DNA of 64,000 nt from Actinomycetes bacterium (GCA_021786195.1 JAJYNS010000013.1:1-64000); one strand, 5' to 3'; shown: positions 38,189 through 55,714, counted from the first letter of the stretch. The notes: generated from the letters alone by a model not told the origin. Made by a program: numbers and translations.

Positions 38189-38970
38189 CAGCGTCCCACC
38201 TCCCGGGGAAGCGTCTCGTCGGTGAAGACGACGTCGTCGGCGACGAGGACGTCATAGGCGGTGAGCTGGTCCCGGGGCAGCGTGACGACGTCGGGGAGGT
38301 TGGCGAACGAGCGAGCCGCGCTCAGGTCGTCGCGCCCGAGCACGACGAGCGTCGTACCGGCCAGGCCGGCGCCGCCGAGGAAGCGGAGGGCGTCCTTGGT
38401 CCTCGGGGCCTCGAAGGCAAAGCGGTCCACGACGTGCACCCGCCCGCGCCTGGCGCGATCGGACAGTGCGACGAGGAGCGCCTGACGGACCATCTTGCGA
38501 GGGGTGCGCTGCGCGTAGCTCCGCGGCTTCGGACCGAGCGCGACGCCGCCGCCTGCGTAGTGGGGCGCCCTGATCGAGCCCTGGCGCGCCCTGCCCGTCC
38601 CCTTCTGGCGGTAGGGCTTCGCCGAGCCACCGCGCACCTCCGCCCGGGTCCGGGTGCTCTGGGTGCCTGCCCGTCTCGAGGCCAGCTGGGCGGTGACGAC
38701 CTGGTGGAGGAGCGGCACGTTCTCCGGGACGGCGAAGACCGCCGGGGCGAGCGGTTGCTCGCCGAGCCGCTCGCCCGAGGAGCTCCAGCGCGGCGCGGCG
38801 ACCTCTCCGGTCGCAGCCTGGCCTCCGCCCGGCGACTCCTTCGGCTCGAGCTCGGCGTCGGCGGCTGCCCCGGCCTCGGCGGCGCCGGCCGCCGGCTCCT
38901 CGGCCGCCACCTCCCCGCCGCCGGGAGCCTCGGGCGCGGGCGGGTCCCCGGGAAGGCCGAGCTCGCTCAT
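38188..38970 (-). CDS. rplD: 50S ribosomal protein L4 with N-terminal extension
   Basis: A 260-residue L4; normal is about 205. The core starts near residue 60; [31 protein letters not shown] is the rRNA-binding loop. The first 58 residues are an acidic Ala/Gly/Pro/Glu extension ([20 protein letters not shown]). The ATG overlaps the rplC stop as ATGA, which supports the long form. L4 represses its operon in some bacteria, which matters for the leader upstream of rplC. Confidence 0.95.
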   Translation of the reverse strand: MSELGLPGDPPAPEAPGGGEVAAEEPAAGAAEAGAAADAELEPKESPGGGQAATGEVAAPRWSSSGERLGEQPLAPAVFAVPENVPLLHQVVTAQLASRRAGTQSTRTRAEVRGGSAKPYRQKGTGRARQGSIRAPHYAGGGVALGPKPRSYAQRTPRKMVRQALLVALSDRARRGRVHVVDRFAFEAPRTKDALRFLGGAGLAGTTLVVLGRDDLSAARSFANLPDVVTLPRDQLTAYDVLVADDVVFTDETLPREVGR

Positions 38971-39641
38971 CGTGCCGCCCCCTGCGGTGCCGCGGCCTTC
39001 CTCGGGCCACCCTTCACGGCCTCTCGCAGCAGCACGAGCGAGCCTCGGGGCCCGGGCACGGCGCCGCGGACGAGGACGAGCTGCCGCTCGGCGTCTGCCT
39101 CGATGACCTCGAGGTTGAGCGTCGTGACCCGCTCCGCCCCCATCCTCCCCGCCATCCGGGTCCCCTTGAAGACCCTCGCAGGCGTGGCGCAGGCCCCGAT
39201 CGAACCGGGCGCACGGTGTTTCTTGTGGTTCCCGTGCGCTGCCCCCTGCCCCCCGAAGTTGTGGCGCTTCATCCCCCCGGCGAACCCCTTGCCCTTGGAG
39301 ACGCCCGTCACGTCGACTCGCTCCCCGGGGGCGAGGATCCCCGCGTCGATCTCCTGGCCGACGGTGTACCCGCTGGTGTCGTCGAGCCGGAGCTCGACGA
39401 CCCGCCTTCCCGGCTCGACGCCGGCGCGTGCGAAGTGGCCCGCCTCTGCCTTGGTGAGCGTCCCCGGGCGCCTCACGCCGTAGGTCACCTGCAGGGCCGT
39501 GTAGCCCTCGCGAGCCGGGGTCTTCACCTGGACGACCCGCAAGGGCGCGACCTTGACGACCGTGACGGGCACGACCCGGTGCTCCTCGTCGAACACCTGG
39601 GTCATGCCTACCTTCTCGCCGACGATCGCCTTCGTTGCCAT
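38967..39641 (-). CDS. rplC: 50S ribosomal protein L3
   Basis: A 224-residue L3, an early assembly protein near the peptidyl transferase centre. It starts [85 protein letters not shown] is the conserved loop region. First gene of its transcript; its ATG lies about 230 nt after a predicted start site. Confidence 0.97.
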   Translation of the reverse strand: MATKAIVGEKVGMTQVFDEEHRVVPVTVVKVAPLRVVQVKTPAREGYTALQVTYGVRRPGTLTKAEAGHFARAGVEPGRRVVELRLDDTSGYTVGQEIDAGILAPGERVDVTGVSKGKGFAGGMKRHNFGGQGAAHGNHKKHRAPGSIGACATPARVFKGTRMAGRMGAERVTTLNLEVIEADAERQLVLVRGAVPGPRGSLVLLREAVKGGPRKAAAPQGAAR

Positions 39642-39879
39642 CCTGTGCGTCTCTCCGTCGCGCGGCATCCGACCCGCCGCCTCGGCCGCGGCGCACCCGG
39701 GTCGGCACCACCTGCCGGCGCGGGCGTCACGCGCTCCCACGTTCATAGGTGTGCTCCGCCCGGATACCGGAGCGGAGCACCCGCCTGTCATGCCGGGAGG
39801 TCCCCCGAGGATGCGCTCCTGGGGCTCGCCCGGACGTCGAACTCGCCACCCGCCGAGCGGACAGCCCGGCGAACGCCCG
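39642..39879 (-). ncRNA. Structured 5' leader of the rplC operon (candidate)
   Basis: The 297 nt between rpsJ and rplC contain no gene. From the promoter at 39880-39888 a leader of about 230 nt would precede rplC. Its best element is a hairpin at 39751-39780: 9 bp (GTGCTCCGC with GCGGAGCAC) topped by CCGG-ATA-CCGG with one bulged base, symmetric enough to form on either strand. A position just upstream of rplC-rplD suggests autogenous control by L4 or L3; this is an inference. Confidence 0.45.
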
Positions 39880-39888
39880 ACTATAGCA
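39880..39888 (-). promoter_or_regulatory. Extended -10 promoter of the rplC operon
   Basis: Minus strand TGCTATAGT: a TGn extension followed by the near-consensus -10 TATAGT. No -35 is visible in the very GC-rich upstream sequence, which fits an extended -10 promoter. It would make the rplC-to-secY block independent of tuf-rpsJ. Confidence 0.6.
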
Positions 39889-39938
39889 CCGGCGCGCGCC
39901 GCGCCGCCCGGGCCGGCGGGGCTCGGTCCTGCCCCGGA

Positions 39939-40265
39939 TCAGGCGGACTGGATCTTGATCTCGATGTCGACGCCGGCCGGCAGGTCGAGGCGCTGCAGCG
40001 AGTCGACCGTCTTCGGAGTGTGCTCGACGATGTCGACGAGGCGCTTGTGGACGCGCATCTCGAAATGCTCGCGGCTGTCCTTGTACTTGTGAGGAGAGCG
40101 GATCACCGTGTAGCGGTGACGCTCGGTCGGCAGCGGCACGGGCCCGCGCACCTTCGCCTGGGTCCTCAGCACGGTCTCGACGATCTTCTTCGTCGACTGG
40201 TCGACGACCTCATGGTCGTACGCCTTGAGCCTGATCCGGATGCGCTGGCGCGGGCCGTCTGCCAC
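39939..40265 (-). CDS. rpsJ: 30S ribosomal protein S10
   Basis: A 108-residue S10 (NusE), shared between the 30S head and antitermination complexes with NusB. It has [53 protein letters not shown] and [11 protein letters not shown]. It follows tuf by 13 nt but is 297 nt from rplC, so it groups with the str operon here. Confidence 0.97.
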   Translation of the reverse strand: MADGPRQRIRIRLKAYDHEVVDQSTKKIVETVLRTQAKVRGPVPLPTERHRYTVIRSPHKYKDSREHFEMRVHKRLVDIVEHTPKTVDSLQRLDLPAGVDIEIKIQSA

Positions 40266-40278
40266 CTTCCGCCCCGCC

Positions 40279-41466
40279 CTACTTCGAGATCTTCGTGACG
40301 ACGCCCGAGCCGACCGTCCTGCCGCCCTCGCGGATGGCGAAGCGCAGCCCCTCGTCCATGGCGATCGGCTTGCCGAGCTCGACGGTCATCGAGGTGTTGT
40401 CGCCCGGCATGACCATCTCGGTGCCCTCGGGAAGCGTGATCGTCCCGGTCACGTCGGTCGTGCGGAAGTAGAACTGCGGGCGGTAGTTCGTGAAGAACGG
40501 CTTGTGGCGGCCGCCCTCCTCCTTCTTCAGGACGTAGACGTTCGCCTCGAAGTTCGTGTGCGGGGTGATCGAGCCCGGCTTGCAGAGCACCTGGCCCCGC
40601 TCGACGTCCTCCTTCTTCGTGCCGCGCAACAGCACGCCGACGTTGTCGCCGGCCTGCCCGGTGTCGAGCAGCTTGTGGAACATCTCGACGCCGGTGACCA
40701 CGGTCTTCTGGGTGGGGCGGAGCCCGACGATCTCCACGTCGTCGCCCACCTTGACCTGGCCCTGCTCGATCCGCCCGGTCACGACGGTGCCGCGACCGGT
40801 GATCGTCATCACGTCCTCGATCGACATGAGGAACGGCCGGTCGATGTCGCGCTGCGGCTCGGGGATGTACTCGTCGACCGCGTCCATCAGCCGGAGGACG
40901 CCCTCGGCGGCCTCGGGGTCTCCCTCGAGCGCCTTGAGCGCCGAGACGCGCACGATCGGGGTGTTGTCGCCGTCGAACTCGTACTCGTTGAGCAGCTCGC
41001 GCACCTCGAGCTCGACGAGGTCGAGCAGCTCCTCGTCGTCGACCATGTCTGCCTTGTTCAGGGCGACGACGATCGACGGCACGCCGACCTGGCGAGCGAG
41101 CAGCACGTGCTCGCGCGTCTGGGGCATCGGGCCGTCGGCCGCTGAGACGACGAGGATAGCCCCGTCGACCTGGGCGGCGCCGGTGATCATGTTCTTGATG
41201 TAGTCGGCATGGCCGGGCATGTCGACATGTGCGTAGTGCCGCTTGTCGGTCTCGTACTCGACGTGGGCGATCGCGATCGTGATGCCCCGCGCCTTCTCCT
41301 CTGGCGCCTTGTCGATCTGGTCGAAGGCCGTGAACTGGACCGACGGGTTCCGATCGTGCAGCACCTTGGTGATCGCAGCGGTGAGCGTCGTCTTGCCGTG
41401 GTCGATGTGCCCCATCGTCCCGACGTTGACGTGAGGCTTGGTCCGCTCGAACTTCTGCTTGGCCAT
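40279..41466 (-). CDS. tuf: Elongation factor Tu
   Basis: A 395-residue EF-Tu that delivers aminoacyl-tRNA. P-loop GHIDHGKTT, switch [18 protein letters not shown], and the ARGITI effector region are all present; the C-terminal barrels end [11 protein letters not shown]. Start: ATG at 41466 ([16 protein letters not shown]). A 139-nt gap to fusA shows no gene. Confidence 0.98.
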   Translation of the reverse strand: MAKQKFERTKPHVNVGTMGHIDHGKTTLTAAITKVLHDRNPSVQFTAFDQIDKAPEEKARGITIAIAHVEYETDKRHYAHVDMPGHADYIKNMITGAAQVDGAILVVSAADGPMPQTREHVLLARQVGVPSIVVALNKADMVDDEELLDLVELEVRELLNEYEFDGDNTPIVRVSALKALEGDPEAAEGVLRLMDAVDEYIPEPQRDIDRPFLMSIEDVMTITGRGTVVTGRIEQGQVKVGDDVEIVGLRPTQKTVVTGVEMFHKLLDTGQAGDNVGVLLRGTKKEDVERGQVLCKPGSITPHTNFEANVYVLKKEEGGRHKPFFTNYRPQFYFRTTDVTGTITLPEGTEMVMPGDNTSMTVELGKPIAMDEGLRFAIREGGRTVGSGVVTKISK

Positions 41467-41605
41467 TGGTGACGAAAGCTCCGTCTGCTCTGGGCAGCGC
41501 CGCGAGGCCCCGCCGTAACCTGTGTCCGTCGATCGCGCCGCCCGGGGCGCGGCTATAGCCGGCCGGTGACCGCCGTGCGCCCGCCGGCCGTCCCGGCCGG
41601 GCCGC

Positions 41606-43696
41606 TCACTCCCCGGTCGCCCGGGCGACGATCTCCCGGGCGATGCTGTCGGGAACCTCCTGGTAGGAATCGAACTGCATCGTGTAGGTGGCACGCCCCT
41701 GGGTGCGAGAACGCAGGTCGGTAGCGTAGCCGAACATGTCCGACAAGGGAACCTGTGCCCGGACGACCTGGAAGGCACCACGCTGGTCCATTCCCTCGAC
41801 GCGTCCGCGGCGCGAGGAGAGGTCGCCGATGACGTCCCCCATGTAGTCCTCGGGTGTGACGACCTCCACCTGCATGATCGGCTCGAGCAGGACCGGCCTC
41901 GCGGCGCGAGCGGCCTTCTTGAAGGCCAGCGAGCCGGCGATCTTGAAGGCCATCTCCGAGGAGTCGACGTCGTGGTAGGAGCCGTAGACGAGGGTGACCC
42001 GGACGTCGACGGTCGGGTAGCCGGCGAGCACGCCGGACTCCATCGCCTCCCGGATGCCGGAGGAGATGGCGGGGATGTACTCCTTCGGGATCACCCCGCC
42101 CGTGATCTTGTCGACGAACTCGAAGCCGGACCCCGGCGCGGTCGGCTCGAGGTCGATGACGACATGGCCGTACTGGCCCCGGCCCCCGGTCTGGCGGACG
42201 TAGCGCTCCTCGACCTTCTCGACGCGGTCGCGGATCGTCTCTCGGTAGGCCACCTGGGGCTTGCCGACGTTCGCGTCGACCTTGAACTCGCGCAGCATCC
42301 GGTCGACCAGCACCTCGAGGTGCAGCTCGCCCATGCCGGAGATCACGGTCTGGCCCGTCTCCTCGTCCGTGCGGACGCGGAAGGTCGGGTCCTCCTCAGA
42401 GAGCGCGTAGAGCGCCTTGCCGAGCTTGTCCTGGTCGGCCTTCGTCTTCGGCTCCACCGCGACGTGGATCACCGGCTCGGGGAACTCGAGCGACTCGAGG
42501 ATGATCGGCCTCTGGGGGTCGCAGAGGGTGTCGCCGGTCGTCGTGTCCTTGAGCCCGACCACGGCCACGATGTCCCCGGCGAACAGTGCGTCGACGTCCT
42601 CGCGATGGTTGGCGTGCATCTTGAGGATGCGACCGATGCGCTCTCGCTTGTCCTTCGAGGAGTTGAGCACGGTGGTGCCCTTCTCGATCGAGCCCGAGTA
42701 GACCCGCAGGTAGGTGAGCTTGCCGACGTAGGGGTCGCTCATGATCTTGAAGGCGAGAGCCGAGAAGGCCTCGTCGTCACGTGCCTCCCGGTGGGCTTCC
42801 TCGCCCTTGGGCGTGACGCCTCGGGTCGCGGGGATGTCAACGGGGCTCGGCAGGTAGTCGACCACGGCGTCGAGCAGGGGCTGGACGCCTTTGTTCTTGA
42901 AGGCCGAGCCGCACAGCACCGGGACCAGGTGGCCCTCGATCGTGCCGTGGCGGATCGCCCGCCGCAGGTCCTCCGAGGTGATCTCCTGATCGGTGACGTA
43001 CTTCTCCATCACGACGTCGTCGTAGTTGGACACGACGTCCACCAGGTCGTGACGAGCCTGCTCCGCGGCCGAGAGCAGCTCCTCGGGCACCGGCCCCTCG
43101 ACCCAGTGCTCGCCCATCATCTCCTCCCAGACCAGCGACCGCATGTCGACGACGTCGACGACGCCGGAGAAGTCGGCCTCGACGCCGATGGGCAGCTGGA
43201 CCACGGCGGGCACGGCGTCGAGCCGGTCGCGGATCATCTGCACCGTGCGCCCGAAGTCGGCGCCGGTCCGGTCCATCTTGTTCACGAAGCAGAACCGGGG
43301 GACGCGGTACTTGTTCGCCTGGCGCCACACCGTCTCGGTCTGGGGCTCGACGCCCGCCACGGCGTCGAAGACGGCCACCGCGCCGTCGAGGACTCGCAGC
43401 GACCGCTCGACCTCGACCGTGAAGTCGACGTGGCCCGGAGTGTCGATGATGTTGATCTGGCAGTCGCGCCACTCGCAGGTCGTCGCCGCCGAGGTGATCG
43501 TGATGCCGCGCTCTTGCTCCTGGACCATCCAGTCCATGGTCGCCGCGCCCTCGTGGACCTCGCCGATCTTGTAGTTGCGGCCCGTGTAGTAGAGGATCCG
43601 CTCGGTCGTCGTCGTCTTGCCCGCGTCGATGTGGGCCATGATCCCGATGTTCCGGGTCTTGGCAAGGGGATGCTCGCGTGCTCGGGTGTTTGCCAT
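41606..43696 (-). CDS. fusA: Elongation factor G
   Basis: A 696-residue EF-G that drives translocation and ribosome recycling. G1 [15 protein letters not shown], switch [20 protein letters not shown], and the [12 protein letters not shown] effector segment are clear. Domains II to V follow, with [10 protein letters not shown] and [17 protein letters not shown] near the end. Length and sequence are standard. Confidence 0.98.
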   Translation of the reverse strand: MANTRAREHPLAKTRNIGIMAHIDAGKTTTTERILYYTGRNYKIGEVHEGAATMDWMVQEQERGITITSAATTCEWRDCQINIIDTPGHVDFTVEVERSLRVLDGAVAVFDAVAGVEPQTETVWRQANKYRVPRFCFVNKMDRTGADFGRTVQMIRDRLDAVPAVVQLPIGVEADFSGVVDVVDMRSLVWEEMMGEHWVEGPVPEELLSAAEQARHDLVDVVSNYDDVVMEKYVTDQEITSEDLRRAIRHGTIEGHLVPVLCGSAFKNKGVQPLLDAVVDYLPSPVDIPATRGVTPKGEEAHREARDDEAFSALAFKIMSDPYVGKLTYLRVYSGSIEKGTTVLNSSKDKRERIGRILKMHANHREDVDALFAGDIVAVVGLKDTTTGDTLCDPQRPIILESLEFPEPVIHVAVEPKTKADQDKLGKALYALSEEDPTFRVRTDEETGQTVISGMGELHLEVLVDRMLREFKVDANVGKPQVAYRETIRDRVEKVEERYVRQTGGRGQYGHVVIDLEPTAPGSGFEFVDKITGGVIPKEYIPAISSGIREAMESGVLAGYPTVDVRVTLVYGSYHDVDSSEMAFKIAGSLAFKKAARAARPVLLEPIMQVEVVTPEDYMGDVIGDLSSRRGRVEGMDQRGAFQVVRAQVPLSDMFGYATDLRSRTQGRATYTMQFDSYQEVPDSIAREIVARATGE

Positions 43697-43775
43697 GATC
43701 TTCTCTTGTCGCTTCGTGTCTCTCGCCGTGGTCGTCTGTGCTGCCCGGGTCGCCCCACCCTCGTCGCCCGGCCCG

Positions 43776-43796
43776 CCGCCGGCAGGTCGCCGGCGG
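43776..43796 (-). other. Hairpin between rpsG and fusA
   Basis: A perfect 8-bp stem CCGCCGGC/GCCGGCGG with a 5-nt loop lies in the 145-nt rpsG-fusA gap. It has no U-tract, so it is more likely a processing or regulatory structure than a strong terminator. Confidence 0.4.
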
Positions 43797-43841
43797 TCCC
43801 GAGTGGCGCGATCGTCGGCGCCCGGCTCCGGCGCGCCCGCC

Positions 43842-44312
43842 CTACCAGCGGTAGTGCGCGAACGCCTTGTTCGACTCCGCCATCTTGTGCAGGTCCTCCC
43901 GGCGCTTGACCGCGGCGCCGAGGCCGTTGGCCGCGTCGAGGATCTCGTTCGCGAGGCGGAGGGCCATCGTCCGCTCCCGGCGCTGCCGGGCGTAGCCGAC
44001 GAGCCAGCGGATGGAGAGCGTCGTCGCTCGCCTGGGCCGGACCTCGACGGGGACCTGGTAGGTGGCCCCGCCGACCCGCCGGCTGCGCACCTCGAGCTCG
44101 GGCCGGAGGTTGTCGAGCGCCCGCTTCAACGTCGGGACCGGGTCGCCCGCGGTCTTCTCCGCGACCGTCCCGAGGGCGTCGTAGACGATGCGCTCGGCGA
44201 GCGTGCGCTTGCCGCGCACGAGCACCTTGTTGACGAGCTGGGTGACGAGCACGGAGCGGTGCACCGGGTCCGGAAGCAGCTCACGCCTGGGTGCGGGTCC
44301 GTTGCGCGGCAT
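43842..44312 (-). CDS. rpsG: 30S ribosomal protein S7
   Basis: A 156-residue S7, the organiser of the 30S head. It has [66 protein letters not shown] and [20 protein letters not shown]. Shares one base with the rpsL stop. Confidence 0.98.
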   Translation of the reverse strand: MPRNGPAPRRELLPDPVHRSVLVTQLVNKVLVRGKRTLAERIVYDALGTVAEKTAGDPVPTLKRALDNLRPELEVRSRRVGGATYQVPVEVRPRRATTLSIRWLVGYARQRRERTMALRLANEILDAANGLGAAVKRREDLHKMAESNKAFAHYRW

Positions 44313-44683
44313 CAGGCGCTCCTCTTCGCGCCGTAGCGGCTACGCGCCTGGGCGCGGTCCCGGACGCCCGAGGTGTCAAGCGTCCCGCGCACGATCTTGT
44401 AGCGGACGCCGGGAAGGTCCTTCACCCGGCCGCCTCGCACGAGCACGATCGAGTGCTCCTGGAGGTTGTGGCCGATACCGGGGATGTAGGCCGTGACCTC
44501 GACCCCGCTCGTCAGGCGCACCCGGGCGACCTTGCGCAACGCGGAGTTCGGCTTCTTCGGGGTGGTCGTGTAGACGCGCGTGCAGACGCCGCGACGCTGG
44601 GGCGCGCCTCGGAGCGCCGGCGTCTTCGTCTTCGTCCGCTTCGACGCCCGTCCCTTGCGGACGAGCTGGGCAATCGTCGGCAC
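44312..44683 (-). CDS. rpsL: 30S ribosomal protein S12
   Basis: A 123-residue S12, at the decoding centre. It starts [31 protein letters not shown] includes the Lys that, when mutated, gives streptomycin resistance, and it is the wild-type Lys here. [25 protein letters not shown] is intact. First gene of the str operon. Confidence 0.98.
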   Translation of the reverse strand: MPTIAQLVRKGRASKRTKTKTPALRGAPQRRGVCTRVYTTTPKKPNSALRKVARVRLTSGVEVTAYIPGIGHNLQEHSIVLVRGGRVKDLPGVRYKIVRGTLDTSGVRDRAQARSRYGAKRSA

Positions 44684-44754
44684 GCGTAACCTCTCGGCCT
44701 TGTCGTTCGTCGGATCGCTGCCTGGGCGCGAGCAGCCGCCAGGACAGCCTCATG

Positions 44755-44782
44755 ATTCTAGCGTCACCGCAGGGCTCGGCAA
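44755..44782 (-). promoter_or_regulatory. Promoter of the str operon (rpsL)
   Basis: Minus strand TTGCCG (44782-44777), 16-nt spacer, TAGAAT (44760-44755). Predicted start near 44748, leaving a leader of about 65 nt. A clear housekeeping-type promoter. Confidence 0.7.
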
Positions 44783-44834
44783 GCAGGATCCCCCGCCCCG
44801 CCGCGACGCCCTCTCGAGGCCGCGGCGGCCGGCC

Positions 44835-46001
44835 TCAGGGCCCCGGCCAGATCAGCGACGTCCCATGGTAGAGCGAGGCGGCGAGCCCGGTGTCCTCGTA
44901 GGTCCCGAGCGGAGGCACTCGGCGCAGGATCTTGAAGCGCTCGAGGGCCCGAACCTCCGGCATCCACTCCGCCTGCGACTGCACGCCGACGCCCTGGCCC
45001 GGCAGTCGGTTGTGCTCAGCGAGGGCGACCTCGAAGCGCCACTCGGCGAGGCTGTGGGGGAGCGAGTAGGAGGCGCCGGCCGCCTGGGCGTCGGCCTGCT
45101 CGAAGCGCACGCAGGCCAGGGCGTGGACGGCGCAGTAGGCGAAGGCGTGCAGCTCGGCCCGGAGGAAGTCCGCGACGGCGAGCGGGTGGGCGGCGAGGAA
45201 GGACTGGTTGACGACCTGGACGTTGAAGGTCCCCCGCGCGCCGAACTGGCTCGGGATCCACTCCCGGAAGGCCAGGTGCTGCTGCCTCAGCGTGATCGGC
45301 TCGTTCGACCGGTAGGCCTGGAGGGCGGCGAACTTGCCCTGGACGAGCAGGTCGGGGTCGTAGGAGTTGTCGTCGACCAGGCGGAGCCTGGAGATGTCGA
45401 CGCCCGCCCGCTCCAGCATCTCCTCGAGGATCACCGGCAGCACGGTGTGGTACGCGACGACCTTGCCCTCGAGCTGGCTGAGCCGGGTGATGCTCGGCCG
45501 GGTCAACAGGGCGTAGTCCGAGGTGTCCCCGTAGGTGGCGATCGCGACGAGCCGCTGCCCGTGGGCGACGCCGACGAGAAAGTCCGCCGCGCTGCCCACA
45601 CCGGTGACCGTGGCGCGCCCGGCCGAGACGAGCTCGTAGGGGTCGTAGGAGGACAGGACGAGGTCGACCTTGAGGCACATCGCCCGGAAGTACCCGAGGT
45701 GCTGCGCCGCCACGACGTCGAGGATGCCCACGGAGGCGTCGTAGCCGAACGGCGAGACGAAGGTCATCGTCCCGGCTTGCTCGTTCCGGCGGCAGCGGTC
45801 CTTGCCGACGAGACCGCCCGAGGCCGCTCCGGCGGAGCGGGCCGACGTGGCCGGAGGCTGAGCCGCCGGGCGCAGCGCCGCGTGGTGGGGCGGCCCGGCG
45901 TGGGCGACCGCCCCAGAGGCTCCCGCCGCGGCAGGGCCGCCCGGCACTGCGAGCACGGCGAGCGCGGCAGAAAGACCGAGAGCTACAAGGATCCGGGGCA
46001 C
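44835..46001 (-). CDS. ABC transporter substrate-binding protein, NMT1/THI5-like
   Basis: A 388-residue periplasm-type solute-binding protein. Residues 1-27 are a Sec signal peptide (hydrophobic ILVALGLSAALAVLAV, then Ala-rich cleavage site); there is no lipobox Cys. The mature part has TFVSPFGYDASVGILDVVAAQHLGYF, then KVDLVLSSYDPYELVSAGRATVTGVGSAADFLV, the SsuA/ThiY/NMT1 pattern for nitrate, sulfonate or pyrimidine precursors. The ligand is not decidable. A permease and an ATPase gene precede it. Confidence 0.85.
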   Translation of the reverse strand: MPRILVALGLSAALAVLAVPGGPAAAGASGAVAHAGPPHHAALRPAAQPPATSARSAGAASGGLVGKDRCRRNEQAGTMTFVSPFGYDASVGILDVVAAQHLGYFRAMCLKVDLVLSSYDPYELVSAGRATVTGVGSAADFLVGVAHGQRLVAIATYGDTSDYALLTRPSITRLSQLEGKVVAYHTVLPVILEEMLERAGVDISRLRLVDDNSYDPDLLVQGKFAALQAYRSNEPITLRQQHLAFREWIPSQFGARGTFNVQVVNQSFLAAHPLAVADFLRAELHAFAYCAVHALACVRFEQADAQAAGASYSLPHSLAEWRFEVALAEHNRLPGQGVGVQSQAEWMPEVRALERFKILRRVPPLGTYEDTGLAASLYHGTSLIWPGP

Positions 46002-46010
46002 GCCTTCTTT

Positions 46011-46916
46011 CTAGCTGCCGCTCGCCGGGGCCCGCCAGGACAGGGCCCGGCGCTCGAGCACGACGACGGCGAGCGTGAGGGCGAGGCCCAGCGCGGCAAG
46101 CACCAGGATGGCGGCGTAGATGCGGGCGAGATCGCTGTAGGCCGAGGCGGTCTCGATCAGGGACCCGAGGCCGCCGGCGTCCCCGGAGGACGACATCTCG
46201 GCCACGACGGCGCCGACGACCGAGAGGGGCAGGCAGACCCGGGCCGCGGCGAACAGGTACGGCAGGCTGCTCGGCAGCCGCAACCTGACGAGAGTCTCGA
46301 ACTGCGAGGCGTGCAAGGTCCGGAGCACCTCGAGCGCCTCGGGGTCGGCCGAGCGCAACCCGACGAGGGAGTTGACGAGGAAGGGGAAGAAGACGATCAC
46401 CGCCGTGACGATGTAGCGCGGGACCAGGTCGAAGCCGAAGGCCACGACCAGGCCGGGCGCGAGGGCGACGACGGGCGTGACGTTGAGGACCACGGCGAGC
46501 GGCATGACCGCGCGCTCGATGACCTTCAGGTAGCTCATCGCCACGGCGAGGCCGAAGGCGAGGGCGAAGCTCGACGTCAGCCCGACGGCGACCTCCTGGA
46601 GCGTGACGAGCGTGTCGTGCCAGAAGAGCCCGGGGCTGTGCCAGAGCTCGGAGAGCACGGCGGTGTCGGTCGGGAGCACCGTAGGGTTGTGGACGGCCAC
46701 CAGCTGCCAGGCGAGGCTGAGCGCGCCGAGCGCGACGAGGGCGGGGAGCCAGCTCGAGGGCGAGAGCGCCCGCCACCGGCCGCTCGAGCGCCCTGGGCGG
46801 CGGCCGGCGAGAAGGGTCCCGCGCGCACGCCCGGCTCCCGGCGCCAGGTCCGGCCCGCCGCCCGCCGTCGGGCGCGGCCCGTCGCTCCCGGGTCCGGCCC
46901 GCTCAGCCGTCTGCAC
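46011..46916 (-). CDS. ABC transporter permease, nitrate/sulfonate/thiamine-precursor type
   Basis: A 301-residue permease of the SsuC/ThiX group with about six membrane segments from residue 55 on. The EAA-like loop is DPEALEVLRTLHASQFETLVRLRLPSSLPYLFAAARVCLPLSVVGAVVAE. The first 50 residues are a polar Gly/Pro/Arg extension. It overlaps the ATPase gene by 14 nt and is followed by the binding protein. Confidence 0.88.
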   Translation of the reverse strand: MQTAERAGPGSDGPRPTAGGGPDLAPGAGRARGTLLAGRRPGRSSGRWRALSPSSWLPALVALGALSLAWQLVAVHNPTVLPTDTAVLSELWHSPGLFWHDTLVTLQEVAVGLTSSFALAFGLAVAMSYLKVIERAVMPLAVVLNVTPVVALAPGLVVAFGFDLVPRYIVTAVIVFFPFLVNSLVGLRSADPEALEVLRTLHASQFETLVRLRLPSSLPYLFAAARVCLPLSVVGAVVAEMSSSGDAGGLGSLIETASAYSDLARIYAAILVLAALGLALTLAVVVLERRALSWRAPASGS

Positions 46917-47781
46917 CGCCGCCCGCCTCCTCCCCGGTGGCGAGGCGCCCCGATCCGGGCGCGCCGAGCGCAGGGCGGGAGCCGTCGCGAAGCTCCAGCC
47001 GCACCTGGCGCTCGAGGGCCCGGAACTCGTCGGTCAGCTCGACGAGATCTCCCCGGGGCCTCGGCAGGCCGACGGGGACCAGCGCAGCGATGCGCCCGGG
47101 CCGGGCGGTCATGACCGCGACCGCGTCGGACAGCAGGACCGCCTCGGTGACCGAGTGCGTGACGAAGAGCACCGTCTTTCGATGGACCTGCCACAGGCTG
47201 AGCAGCTCGTGGCGGAGCACCTCACGAGTCAACTCGTCGAGGCTCGAGAACGGCTCGTCCATGAGCAGGATCTCCGGGTCGAAGGCGAAGGCGCGGGCGA
47301 TCGCGACCCGCTGCCGCATGCCGCCGGAGAGCTGGGCGGGCCGGAGGTGCTTCACCGACCCGAGGCCGACCGCCTCCAGGATCTCCTCGGGCTCGCGGGC
47401 CCCAAGTCCGGAAGGGGGGGTCGCGCGGCGGTTGACCTGCAGGGGGAGCCGGACGTTGTCGAGCACGGTCCGCCAGGGCAGGAGCGCAGGTGACTGGGGC
47501 ACGAACCCGACGCGCTTCGAGGCGCAGGCGCGCCTCGGGCTCTCGCCGAAGATGGTCACCTCGCCGGCGTCGGGCTCGAGGAGACCGGCGGCGATGCGCA
47601 GCAGCGTCGACTTCCCGCAGCCGCTCGGGCCGATCACGGTGACGAAGCGGCCGCGCTCGACGGACAGCCGCACGCCGGCCAGCGCCGAGATGAGCCGGGC
47701 GCCGTCGCGGAAGGACTTCGTCACGCCCTCGAGGACGAGCCCGGCGGGTGCCGGGCCGTCCTTCTCGGGCGAGGGGGGCAC
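46903..47781 (-). CDS. ABC transporter ATP-binding protein
   Basis: A 292-residue ATPase of the SsuB/ThiZ group. Walker A GPSGCGKST, Q-loop FVPQSPALLPWRTV, signature LSGGMRQRVAIARAFAF, Walker B ILLMDEPFSSLD and switch His in THSVTEAVLLSD are complete. The last 30 residues are a Gly/Arg tail. It starts 33 nt after rpoC and probably relies on read-through from rpoBC. Confidence 0.93.
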   Translation of the reverse strand: MPPSPEKDGPAPAGLVLEGVTKSFRDGARLISALAGVRLSVERGRFVTVIGPSGCGKSTLLRIAAGLLEPDAGEVTIFGESPRRACASKRVGFVPQSPALLPWRTVLDNVRLPLQVNRRATPPSGLGAREPEEILEAVGLGSVKHLRPAQLSGGMRQRVAIARAFAFDPEILLMDEPFSSLDELTREVLRHELLSLWQVHRKTVLFVTHSVTEAVLLSDAVAVMTARPGRIAALVPVGLPRPRGDLVELTDEFRALERQVRLELRDGSRPALGAPGSGRLATGEEAGGGADG

Positions 47782-47814
47782 GGCCGCGCCCTCCGGCCAG
47801 GCGGCAGCCCGGCG

Positions 47815-55452
<7,638 letters not shown>

Positions 55453-55571
55453 GGGTCTACTCCTCGCGAGAGCGGGTGCGGCGGGCGGCAGCCGCGCTCG
55501 TCGCGACGAGGGCGCGCGTCACCACGCGAGAGCGGAGACAACGGCGCGGTCGACGAGCACGGCAATCGAAC

Positions 55572-55600
55572 AGCATAGGCGCGCGACAGCGCGGAGGCAA
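55572..55600 (-). promoter_or_regulatory. rpoB promoter, proximal
   Basis: Minus strand TTGCCT (55600-55595), 17-nt spacer, TATGCT (55577-55572). Predicted start near 55565, about 113 nt before rpoB. Confidence 0.6.
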
Positions 55601-55622
55601 CGCGACCGCGCGCCTGCCCAGC

Positions 55623-55651
55623 AGGGTAGGTGAACTGCGCCGGCAGGTCAA
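55623..55651 (-). promoter_or_regulatory. rpoB promoter, distal
   Basis: Minus strand TTGACC (55651-55646), 17-nt spacer, TACCCT (55628-55623), a strong housekeeping match. It lies 50 nt upstream of the proximal promoter, so rpoBC has tandem promoters of its own besides read-through from rplJL. Confidence 0.65.
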
Positions 55652-55680
55652 GCCTCCGGCCTGCGTCTTTGCCAGAGGCC

Positions 55681-55695
55681 CAGGTCAGGGACCTG
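55681..55695 (-). terminator. Hairpin between rplL and rpoB (attenuator candidate)
   Basis: CAGGTC-AGG-GACCTG on the plus strand, a 6-bp stem with a 3-nt loop, about 20 nt after the rplL stop. There is no U-tract. Other bacteria have a partial terminator in this place, so an attenuator is plausible. Confidence 0.35.
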
Positions 55696-55714
55696 TGGCG
55701 TGCCGCCGCGGCCG

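Noticed and set aside
41551-41560. GGCTATAGCC upstream of tuf as a promoter.
   Set aside because: It is a palindrome lacking the final T of a -10 and any -35; tuf is probably served by the str promoter.
47782-47814. Possible TPP riboswitch before the THI5-like transporter.
   Set aside because: Only 33 nt separate rpoC from the ATPase gene, too short for the aptamer, and no thi-box motif is seen.
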